Positions 1 through 5,476 of a stretch of 5,476 nucleotides of DNA are shown here, piece by piece. This DNA comes from an uncultured bacterium (GTDB lineage: Bacteria; Bacteroidota; Bacteroidia; Bacteroidales; Paludibacteraceae): positions 1 to 5,476 of the forward strand of contig CAMTOX010000150.1 in the NCBI GenBank assembly GCA_947074225.1. Reading direction: 5' to 3'. Under the pieces are notes generated by a model. The model saw only the letters and a program-made list of their open reading frames with translations. It made no database searches and was not told where the DNA came from. The stretch's first letter is position 1, and each line of letters starts with the position of its first letter. Made by a program: the position numbers and the translations under genes.

Positions 1-62
1 CAGAAGACGGCATACGAGATTTCTGAATTTGACTGGAGTTCAGACGTGTGCTCTTACGATCT
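1..62 (+). other. Illumina P7/i7 TruSeq adapter contamination
   Basis: Positions 1-20 match the P7 flow-cell sequence, lacking only its first four bases. Positions 21-28 (TTCTGAAT) sit where the i7 index belongs and read as the reverse complement of ATTCAGAA, which I recall as TruSeq HT index D705. Positions 29-62 match the 34-base read-2 primer segment ending in CGATCT, with two mismatches: T for G at 29 and A for C at 56. The order and orientation (P7, index, primer site, then insert) are exactly those of a library molecule, so this is untrimmed adapter at a contig end and not part of the genome. The two mismatches look like sequencing errors at low coverage. Confidence 0.97.
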
Positions 63-64
63 CA

Positions 65-172
65 AGCGAAGAGAAGAAAATGATTGAAAAAATGGAAAAC
101 TCAGCAAGTTTTAAACCGAAAGAGAGTTCATCGCGTAACTTCTTCAATCGATTTAGAAATATGTTCGAATAA
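65..172 (+). CDS. 3' end of an unidentified gene, truncated by contig end
   Basis: A reading frame runs open from the adapter junction to a TAA at 170-172 and gives 35 residues; codon 62-64 would use an adapter base, so the first genuine full codon is 65-67. The peptide has a polar, Lys/Glu/Ser-rich stretch and then ends in NFFNRFRNMFE, which has the spacing of a short amphipathic helix. A strong terminator begins 12 bases after the stop, which supports this being a real gene end. In-frame ATGs at 80 and 92 exist, but a 30-residue stand-alone gene is less likely than the C-terminal tail of a larger protein. A charged linker followed by a terminal amphipathic helix is seen in membrane-tethered proteins such as FtsA; that is only a guess, and I do not recognise the gene. 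Confidence 0.6.
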   Translation, partial: SEEKKMIEKMENSASFKPKESSSRNFFNRFRNMFE

Positions 173-184
173 AAATTGATGAAT

Positions 185-222
185 AAAAAGAGCAACCTAA
201 ATAAATAGGTTGCTCTTTTTTT
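185..222 (+). terminator. Intrinsic terminator, readable in both directions
   Basis: A perfect 14-bp stem (185-198 pairing with 207-220) encloses an 8-base loop. Its core is AGAGCAACCT paired with AGGTTGCTCT, and it runs into a T tract at 216-222 on the plus strand. It starts 12 bases after the plus-strand stop at 172, so it fits best as that gene's terminator. The A run at 185-189 becomes a U run on the opposite strand, so the same hairpin could also stop transcripts of the minus-strand operon coming from the right. No better minus-strand terminator is visible between 223 and 510. Confidence 0.93.
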
Positions 223-510
223 GTATTGAGAAGGTTGTATCCTATAATTGGAGTATTGAAATTACATAAAAAGTAAATCATAGCTCAGCTCAGAATTACA
301 ACACATAAATTACAATTATCGAAACAGAAGAAACTTATAAGTCAAAAACTTGTTGGTCTGTTTAATAGGTAGTTGTTATTTCATATACACCATTTTCAAA
401 GGAGATAAATGATTAATATTCTGATATCTCTTGTCTAACGTTAATCACTATTGTATCAGAAAAATATTCTTTTATTATTTAGATAGTTACATTATAGATT
501 AAAGAATAGG
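223..510. other. Non-coding gap between convergent genes
   Basis: This 288-base, very AT-rich stretch separates the plus-strand terminator from the stop codon of the minus-strand beta-barrel gene. I find no credible gene, tRNA or Bacteroidales-type promoter in it. It would form the 3' untranslated region of the minus-strand operon if that transcript ends at the shared hairpin. It holds a weak inverted repeat (CTGATA at 421-426 with TATCAG at 454-459) around the 8-base palindrome TAACGTTA at 436-443. It also holds an isolated nine-codon frame at 409-438, which I judge to be chance. Confidence 0.7.
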
Positions 511-1179
511 TTACCTAACATGGAACAAAATTCCTAAATTCAATGAAATATTTTGATTTGACGACTGGCTTAAGGGTGAACCGGAACTTGAAGAGAAGAG
601 ATTACCTAAACCATAATTATAGCGAGCCTCGAGCTGATATATTCCTGCTTTAGAGTTTAGTTCAAAGCCTATGCCTGCGCAAATACCAAAATCGAAATGA
701 TTTTTAATGGGCTCTGTAAGCTGTATCTGCCCGGACTCTTGCCATCTGTAACCATTAGTCTTATCGTTCAGCAAGTAAGAGATATTTGGTCCTAAATTAA
801 TAAAACCTCTAGCCATTCTTTGTCCAAAAGTGATATGAGTCATTGCGGGTATCTCAATATAGTTTAGCACCCGACTATATTTATGTCCGTTGGTTAATGT
901 TTCACCCCACCCTTTCTGAATATAATTCAGTTCCACTTGAATGCCACAATATTTCTGGGAGATATATCTAAAAACGAAACCGGCATTAGGTCCTAAATTA
1001 AAGCTTTGATTTACCGACGGCCTTAATATCATAAAAGATAGAGTAGCTCCACCACGGGCTCCTATGGCCATCTCTGGTTTAAATTCTTGCGCATGAAGAG
1101 TTGCTCCATTCGCAAAAAGAGATAACAAAAGAAGAAGCATGCTTGCCCGACAAAGGCTATTGAACTTTTTGAGTCTCAT
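511..1179 (-). CDS. PorT-family outer-membrane beta-barrel protein
   Basis: The product is about 222 residues and is predicted to be exported and inserted in the outer membrane as a small beta-barrel; its ligand or role is unknown. The N-terminus MRLKK begins a signal peptide with a leucine-rich core and a likely cleavage after LHA, before QEFKP. The mature part carries the usual marks of the Bacteroidota PorT/OMP_b-brl_2 family: an opening GARGGA strand, GIQVELNYIQKGW, the YIEIP strand, NLGPNISYLL, FDFGICAGIGFEL, QLEARYNYGLGNLF, and a closing strand NISLNLGILF. The family also contains PorT of the type IX secretion system, but most members have no known function, so I give no symbol. I chose the ATG at 1177-1179 because it puts the basic residues at the front. 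An ATG at 1183-1185 and a TTG at 1186-1188 are alternatives, adding 2-3 residues. A start at 1138-1140 would lose the basic n-region. The start overlaps the end of the upstream LysM gene by 23 bp, so translation is probably coupled. It is the last gene of the cluster. Confidence 0.88.
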   Translation of the reverse strand: MRLKKFNSLCRASMLLLLLSLFANGATLHAQEFKPEMAIGARGGATLSFMILRPSVNQSFNLGPNAGFVFRYISQKYCGIQVELNYIQKGWGETLTNGHKYSRVLNYIEIPAMTHITFGQRMARGFINLGPNISYLLNDKTNGYRWQESGQIQLTEPIKNHFDFGICAGIGFELNSKAGIYQLEARYNYGLGNLFSSSSGSPLSQSSNQNISLNLGILFHVR

Positions 1180-2947
1180 ATCCATCAAAATAGAATAAAT
1201 AGTGATTTACGTTCATCCATAGTCCATCATTAACCTGGATATAGTTAGGTTCAGACTGCATCAATTGCCAATTTACATTAGGCTTAACAAAAAACCAACT
1301 ATCGTTATTCTTTGCTATACCATGCAAGAAATAGTATGTTAAATCGTAACCTAACATATCATAGCGAGGCACCTCTACTTTACGTAATCTACCAAACCAA
1401 CGCTCATATTGATTCTGATACTCTTCTGTTGGTGTAGCGTGGAAAAGAGAATAATAGTATGTGCGTGGGTAACGTTGCAAGGTATTTCGCCACTCTTCAT
1501 ACCCCCACTGATATACCATAGGTAAGTTTAATTGTTTAACCTCATTAAGCACTGGGAGCATATCGTCAATAGAAGAGCTGCCATAAATCACCAAAGTAGA
1601 TTGGTTCCCTAAAAGGGTTTTAAGTGTTTCTAAAGAGTCGGAAGAAGCATCAAAAGTGGAATAACTAATATTATTTGCACTAAGCAAACGCTTCATCTCT
1701 TGAGTAAACATAGCTCCTTTATTTGTAGGCTTATCGGTCTCTACAAAAAGATAATTTTTAAATCCTCTCTTTAACATACCATCGCCAATAAGGGGAAAGA
1801 GAATCTCTTGCGAAGGATTAAACTGATAGATATAAGGATGGTTATCTTGTTCAGAGATTTTAGATGTAAATGGTACAATAGCCATTACATGGTGCTGAAG
1901 TGCATAGGCCGACACGGCAGGTACTTGAACCGTATAGGCCGGACCAATAATAAGGTTTGTTGAAGCAAACTGTGGTAAACGCAATACTGAATCGACCCCC
2001 GATTGATGTTTACCAACATCGTAAGTATTTACAACGACTTTCATTCCCTCTTGCTTTAATTTCTCTAAAGCTAGAAGAATTCCCTTATAGAACTCTATAA
2101 AACGATCGGCCGACCCATCAACATTACGAGTATCTGCTTGGAAAGGTAATAGGATAGAGACATTTAGCAAATCGCTATGCGGAATAAAATCGTCGGTTAG
2201 TGTGGGCACTATATCTGTTACACTTGGTTGTGTTGTAGTTGTAGCAGCTGTGGCAGCAGATTCTGTTTCAGTAGGTAATAGTGTCGATTTTGAGATAGGA
2301 GCTCCACCCATAGGTATATATAGCTCTTGCTCGGTTCGTATACCCGATTCTGCACCAGGATTTATAGCTAAGATATCGTGAATAGGTACCTGATACTGTT
2401 TACTAATGCTATATAGAGTTTCACGACGTTGCACCTTATGTACTACATAATTTTGTGCCTCGTCATTCTCCACTTTTACCGGCTCAACTTTACAATCGGC
2501 TTTTACTGGTGTAGATACTGTTTCAGATGTCTTTGTAGTTTTCCCTTTACGTATTGTCAAAACCTCTCCTACTTTAATTCCATTTACAGCCTCAGGATTT
2601 AAAGATAATAATTCATCGACAGTAACATGATACTTACGCGATATCGCAAATAGTGTTTGTTTAGGTTCAACCGTATGAAGCAGCACATCTTCTTGCGATT
2701 CTGCAACAGGCTCTATAATAGGAACCAATATAATTTGACCGGCACGCAAACCTTGATCTAATTGTGGATTTGCCGAATGTAATTGTGCTTGAGTAATATT
2801 AAACTTACGGGCAATTCCAAATAATCCATCGCCTGGTTGCACAGTATATTCATAATAACGCTTATTATTAATCTCTTTGACAGGATAATTATCTGTGGCA
2901 AAAAGCATAAGGGGAATAAAGCATAACAATAATAATAAATGTTTCAT
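1157..2947 (-). CDS. Secreted protein with three LysM domains and a type I periplasmic-binding fold
   Basis: The product is 596 residues. Residues 1-17 form a signal peptide (MKHLLLLLCFIPLMLFA) with no good lipobox, so a soluble periplasmic protein is expected. Three LysM domains follow at about 33-77, 90-133 and 168-212; each shows the (Y/H)TV or VHKV opening, the (L/I)(F/Y)xIxxK(F/Y) helix, a central Asn-Pro and a closing (I/L)xVP-like or IR/IP strand. LysM binds the glycan of peptidoglycan. A Thr/Ala/Ser-rich linker (about 220-258) leads to a domain at about 260-590 that resembles the type I solute-binding fold of the Leu/Ile/Val-receptor kind: LNVSILLPF at the first strand, a helix FYKGILLALEKL, then NLIIGPAY and MAIVPFTS. 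No transporter genes are adjacent, so nutrient uptake is doubtful. A sensor or regulator held on the cell wall is a reasonable inference, since E. coli LpoA, a peptidoglycan-synthase activator, uses the same fold. It starts 30 bp after the Usp gene and overlaps the beta-barrel gene. Confidence 0.92.
   Translation of the reverse strand: MKHLLLLLCFIPLMLFATDNYPVKEINNKRYYEYTVQPGDGLFGIARKFNITQAQLHSANPQLDQGLRAGQIILVPIIEPVAESQEDVLLHTVEPKQTLFAISRKYHVTVDELLSLNPEAVNGIKVGEVLTIRKGKTTKTSETVSTPVKADCKVEPVKVENDEAQNYVVHKVQRRETLYSISKQYQVPIHDILAINPGAESGIRTEQELYIPMGGAPISKSTLLPTETESAATAATTTTQPSVTDIVPTLTDDFIPHSDLLNVSILLPFQADTRNVDGSADRFIEFYKGILLALEKLKQEGMKVVVNTYDVGKHQSGVDSVLRLPQFASTNLIIGPAYTVQVPAVSAYALQHHVMAIVPFTSKISEQDNHPYIYQFNPSQEILFPLIGDGMLKRGFKNYLFVETDKPTNKGAMFTQEMKRLLSANNISYSTFDASSDSLETLKTLLGNQSTLVIYGSSSIDDMLPVLNEVKQLNLPMVYQWGYEEWRNTLQRYPRTYYYSLFHATPTEEYQNQYERWFGRLRKVEVPRYDMLGYDLTYYFLHGIAKNNDSWFFVKPNVNWQLMQSEPNYIQVNDGLWMNVNHYLFYFDGYETQKVQ
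2312..2851 (-). repeat. Coding region of three tandem LysM domains
   Basis: Residues 33-212 of the protein above contain three LysM units of about 44 residues. Their helix-2 regions align as HSANPQ, LSLNPEA and LAINPGA. The first two are separated by a short spacer of about 12 residues. The second and third are separated by a longer, charged spacer (about 134-167) rich in Lys, Thr, Glu and Val. The units differ clearly from each other, so this is an old duplication and not a recent repeat expansion. Confidence 0.88.
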
Positions 2948-2977
2948 AGTAGGTATGTTTTATAATTGTATAAATAA

Positions 2978-3688
2978 TTAATCGCACAGAGCATATAGGT
3001 CGGCACGTGGATTAATTACTAAAATAGGTTTCTGAGTCTTTTTTAAAATTTTCTTCTCTTTACTGCCAAAAATGATATCATCTAATCCATATTCCCTGGA
3101 TGCAGAAATAATCACCATATCATAAGGAGCTGTAGTTGCCTGATTAACTACCTCTTTCTCTACCTTGAAGCTATCTTTCTTTGCTTGAACTAACCGATAC
3201 TCTAACGAGAAAGTATCTAATAATCCTTTAATAGCATTTATATTGGTTTGAGCCTTAGTTCCATAATCTTGAGGTTTTACCAAAGTAAGCTGCGATTTAC
3301 AGAAACGTCCGAAAGCAGCTGCAAAAGGTGCTTTCTCTTTCTCTTCCTCTAAAAAGGTTACTGGCACAGCAACATGATTAAAAGCTACTTCTTGGCCTGT
3401 TTTAACGAATAAATAAGGCACTCGTAACTCACGACTTTTGTTAAGATAAAATTGTATCTTACTATTATCTTCCAATTCATATATTACCATTGCGGCATCG
3501 TGCTTCTCTACAAGCGCCGATAACTCATCCATATTATTGTACGGAATCATTGGTATATCTGCTTCAATGTCACTTTTATTACTTAACAATAAAAGTTCAA
3601 ACTCCATATCTATTGCCAATTTCTTAGCAAAGGCTATAGCTGTTTCCGGAGGCGTGTAGTCATGACTTATAACAAATAGGGGGCGCAT
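2978..3688 (-). CDS. Tandem universal stress protein (Usp) family homologue with altered nucleotide motif
   Basis: The product is 236 residues with no signal peptide, so it is cytoplasmic. It fits two fused Usp units: a divergent N-terminal one (about 1-97, from PLFVISHDYTPPETAIAFAKKLA to VPYLFVK) and a C-terminal one (about 104-227, from HVAVPVTF to KKTQKPILVINP). The ending KKILKKTQKPILVI is typical of Usp proteins. ATP-binding members carry G-2x-G-9x-G-(S/T); here the aligned positions are S195, R198, G208 and S209, so the first two glycines are replaced and ATP binding in the usual way is doubtful. Usp proteins have varied roles in stress and in sensing nucleotides; the role here is unknown. 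The ATG at 3686-3688 is preceded by an A-rich stretch and no Shine-Dalgarno site, as is common in Bacteroidota. It lies 77 bp after the OstA-like gene and 30 bp before the LysM gene, probably in the same operon. Confidence 0.87.
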   Translation of the reverse strand: MRPLFVISHDYTPPETAIAFAKKLAIDMEFELLLLSNKSDIEADIPMIPYNNMDELSALVEKHDAAMVIYELEDNSKIQFYLNKSRELRVPYLFVKTGQEVAFNHVAVPVTFLEEEKEKAPFAAAFGRFCKSQLTLVKPQDYGTKAQTNINAIKGLLDTFSLEYRLVQAKKDSFKVEKEVVNQATTAPYDMVIISASREYGLDDIIFGSKEKKILKKTQKPILVINPRADLYALCD

Positions 3689-3715
3689 ATTTATGTTTTG
3701 GTGTTTCTAAAGATT

Positions 3716-3732
3716 ATCTATTTAAAATAGAT
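3716..3732. repeat. Perfect 17-bp palindrome upstream of the Usp gene
   Basis: ATCTATTT and its exact reverse complement AAATAGAT flank a single central base. The element lies in the 77-bp gap between the OstA-like stop (3766) and the Usp start (3688). With a one-base centre it is poorly suited to be an RNA terminator hairpin and has no T tract, so an operator for a dimeric regulator is the more natural reading. It is made almost wholly of A and T in an AT-rich background, so chance is possible. I saw no second copy in the window. Confidence 0.35.
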
Positions 3733-3765
3733 CACAGAATTATTATCTCGGAAAGAGTGTAATTA

Positions 3766-5476
3766 TTATCTTGTATTTCTATTTTTATTTACCTCTGGCG
3801 CAGAAGCTTTTTGGTTCTCTTTATCTTTGTTTTTTCGAGATGCTGCACGGTCGGCCTTCTCTTTCTCACGCTGCTGCTGACGCAGTGCATCGTTCTTTAT
3901 AGGCTCCGGCATCTGTGGATTCAAGAATACATCTTGCCATCGTTTTGGTCGTAACTGATCTTGCCATGAATAGTTACGCAAATACATCATCTCTTTGGTT
4001 ACTTTATCTATTGGGTAGGTAACAGCTTTAGGAGCTGGCTTAGCCACAATACGATACATTTTCCCATCGTTAAAGTGAATCATTAGTAAACTACTTTCGG
4101 TTTGATTCATCCCTATTAACTCCTCTTCATCTTTGGGAAAGAATAACGACTCGGCATTTCCATGTACTTCCACACGCTGCAGTTTCTTATCTTTTATAAA
4201 ACCAAAGATCTCTTTCCCTGATAGTTGATTAAACCTTACCGAATCTTCCTGCTGAATGGCAAAAGCATTATTGATTATATGAATAATATTGGAATTATTT
4301 TCCTTAGAATAAACTCTTATCGTATCGCCATTCAGTTGTTGCTTTTCTGACCATATAACAGGTCTTGTTATTAGGTGCAATACAGAATCGCGGCTATTAT
4401 AGATAATAGAATCGGCTTTGCCTTGAAGGTCGTCTCTATAGAAACGAACATTATGAAAAGCTTCTACGACTTTAAAGGTAGAGTCGGCAAAGGTATAGAG
4501 GGTATCGGCATGAAGATAAAGTGTATCACCATTCGAGTACTCTCGCATTAAGGCACTGTCGGTCACTAATCCTATTTCACCTTTCTCGGCATAGTAACCA
4601 TAGTTACCTGTCAATAGCATATTGTTGATAGAATCAGATAGCTCCACATTATTAAATGCTTTACCTAAGCCTCTACGTTTATCGTAAAAAATGGTATCGC
4701 CTTTTAGCTGTTTACCATCATTATGAGTAACAACAGAGTTATCTAAAAGTTCAGAAATCTCTGTCTCCATATTATACCAACCATATTCACTATATATTTC
4801 TGTTTCGGTATTATAGACTATAGTAGTTGGACCAAGTATAGAGGCAACCTTAGTTTCAGTGTTGTATTGTAAAGTATCGGAATTTAGTACCATAGAAGGA
4901 TTGGTACCCTCAACATCTTTATGAAAGACTGCTGTTTGAACCCCAGGATAGTAATAGGCAGATTGCGAAGTTAAGACATTCTCTCCATCGGTAATCTTAC
5001 CTCCTTTGAAATAGTATCCCACATTAAGAATGCGGTCGTAGTTTAAGCTGTCGGTAGTAAGAATAACATCACGATTTAACATGCTTACATTATCGCGTAA
5101 TCGTGCCATTTTAGAATTACCATCGTAGTAAAGCACATCGCCATATACAAAAAGGGTATCTCCTTGTTCTATGCGGACATTACTAAATGCAATAAAATCG
5201 TTTGCTTTTTGATTAAAGTATACTGAATCGGCATAGAGATAAGTTGAGTCATGACGCATCTTTACATTACCACGAAGTAATTGAATATCCGGTAATCGTT
5301 CTTGGTCGAAACTCATGATATCTGTCTCTTCAAGATATATCATACTCTTCTTTGAACTCTCATGCTTCATTGCTTTATCTTCTGAAGATAAAGGTTCCAG
5401 AGCCGACGACTCTAAGTTTGCTCTTGAAGAGACAACTCTCTGCTTTGCAGAGTCGTTAACTTCAGGTCGTGTTTTC
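3766..5476 (-). CDS. OstA/LptA-like LPS transport protein, 5' end beyond the window
   Basis: Family members form a periplasmic beta-jellyroll bridge that carries lipopolysaccharide from the inner to the outer membrane. At least 569 residues are present, against about 185 for E. coli LptA; long versions are normal in Bacteroidota. Counting from the ATG at 5368-5370, residues 37-370 hold about 11 OstA-type repeats. Residues 378-445 match the usual following part (SGKEIFGFIKDKKLQRVEVHGNAES, then IGMNQTESSLLMIHF). A conserved closing motif follows, YSWQDQLRPKRWQDVF at 467-482. The last 38 residues are a highly charged Arg/Lys/Glu/Gln tail. That ATG is very likely internal: the frame is open for 35 more codons to the window edge, these encode a Ser/Glu-rich linker, and no signal peptide follows the ATG. 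The true start and export signal should lie beyond 5476. It is the first visible gene of the minus-strand cluster. Confidence 0.9.
   Translation of the reverse strand, partial: KTRPEVNDSAKQRVVSSRANLESSALEPLSSEDKAMKHESSKKSMIYLEETDIMSFDQERLPDIQLLRGNVKMRHDSTYLYADSVYFNQKANDFIAFSNVRIEQGDTLFVYGDVLYYDGNSKMARLRDNVSMLNRDVILTTDSLNYDRILNVGYYFKGGKITDGENVLTSQSAYYYPGVQTAVFHKDVEGTNPSMVLNSDTLQYNTETKVASILGPTTIVYNTETEIYSEYGWYNMETEISELLDNSVVTHNDGKQLKGDTIFYDKRRGLGKAFNNVELSDSINNMLLTGNYGYYAEKGEIGLVTDSALMREYSNGDTLYLHADTLYTFADSTFKVVEAFHNVRFYRDDLQGKADSIIYNSRDSVLHLITRPVIWSEKQQLNGDTIRVYSKENNSNIIHIINNAFAIQQEDSVRFNQLSGKEIFGFIKDKKLQRVEVHGNAESLFFPKDEEELIGMNQTESSLLMIHFNDGKMYRIVAKPAPKAVTYPIDKVTKEMMYLRNYSWQDQLRPKRWQDVFLNPQMPEPIKNDALRQQQREKEKADRAASRKNKDKENQKASAPEVNKNRNTR
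4261..5262 (-). repeat. Coding region of about 11 tandem OstA beta-strand repeats
   Basis: The protein has units of about 24-30 residues built as (G/A/S/T)D(T/S)(L/I/V)x(Y/V)x(D/N), then 8-10 variable residues, then a hydrophobic strand ending NV or similar. Clear examples are YADSVYFNQKANDFIAFSNV, TTDSLNYDRILNVGYYFKGG, NSDTLQYNTETKVASILGPT, KGDTIFYDKRRGLGKAFNNV and KADSIIYNSRDSVLHLITRP. Units 4, 6 and 8 (around residues 129-153, 189-213 and 249-273) lack the Asp-Thr/Ser and have SAYYY, YGWYN or YGYYA there. At DNA level this shows up as recurring GTATCG/GAATCG words on the plus strand, because Asp-Thr/Ser is encoded again and again. Confidence 0.85.

Noticed and set aside
174..284. Minus-strand open frame of about 40 codons running through the terminator hairpin
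   Set aside because: It crosses the intrinsic terminator and overlaps the plus-strand gene end, has no recognisable domain, and its composition follows the hairpin arms.
398..438. AAAGGAG followed four bases later by ATG and a nine-codon frame (MINILISLV, stop at 436-438) on the plus strand, resembling a leader peptide
   Set aside because: No gene follows on the plus strand, so there is nothing for a leader to control, and Bacteroidota make little use of such ribosome sites. A chance match in AT-rich sequence is more likely.
511..1179. Calling the beta-barrel gene porT of the type IX secretion system
   Set aside because: PorT-family barrels are many in Bacteroidota and no other type IX secretion gene is in the window, so only the family can be supported.
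3689..3765. Bacteroidota promoter (TAnnTTTG type) before the Usp gene
   Set aside because: No match with fewer than one or two mismatches and a properly spaced upstream TTG element was found; the best candidates are ordinary for AT-rich sequence.
4261..5262. Recurrent GTATCG/GAATCG words seen as a possible DNA repeat array or CRISPR
   Set aside because: The words encode the repeated Asp-Thr/Ser of OstA units, spacing follows the protein repeat, and there is no conserved long direct repeat with unique spacers.
5368..5370. ATG taken as the start of the OstA-like gene
   Set aside because: The frame stays open to the window edge and no signal peptide follows this ATG, so it is treated as an internal methionine.

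Overview
The window looks like the end of a short-read assembly contig from an AT-rich member of the Bacteroidota, most likely order Bacteroidales. The evidence is the protein families: a long OstA/LptA-like protein made of many beta-strand repeats, a secreted protein with three LysM domains and a type I periplasmic-binding fold, and a PorT-type outer-membrane beta-barrel. There are also no clear Shine-Dalgarno sites before the genes. A genus cannot be named from what is visible.

Left end (1-62): this is not biological. It matches the Illumina P7/i7 TruSeq adapter, including an 8-base index, with two mismatches. Genuine sequence appears to start at about 63. It opens with the last 35 codons of a plus-strand gene (65-172), whose body is lost off the contig. 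A strong intrinsic terminator follows (185-222) and can be read in both directions. The stretch 223-510 has no convincing gene.

Right part (511-5476): four genes lie on the minus strand in one direction and are closely packed, so they probably form one transcription unit. In order of transcription they are: an OstA/LptA-like LPS-transport protein (5' end beyond the window), a tandem universal-stress-protein (Usp) homologue, the LysM/periplasmic-binding protein, and a PorT-family beta-barrel whose start overlaps the end of the LysM gene. Gaps are 77 bp, 30 bp and an overlap of 23-32 bp. Three of the four products are predicted to be exported or periplasmic and concern the envelope: LPS traffic, peptidoglycan attachment and outer membrane. 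The Usp protein is the only cytoplasmic one, and its nucleotide-binding glycine motif is altered.

I see no clear evidence of a novel system, mobile element, CRISPR array or RNA gene. The points most worth checking are the adapter contamination, the incomplete OstA gene (the first in-frame ATG is internal), the altered Usp motif, and the LysM/periplasmic-binding architecture coupled to a beta-barrel gene.
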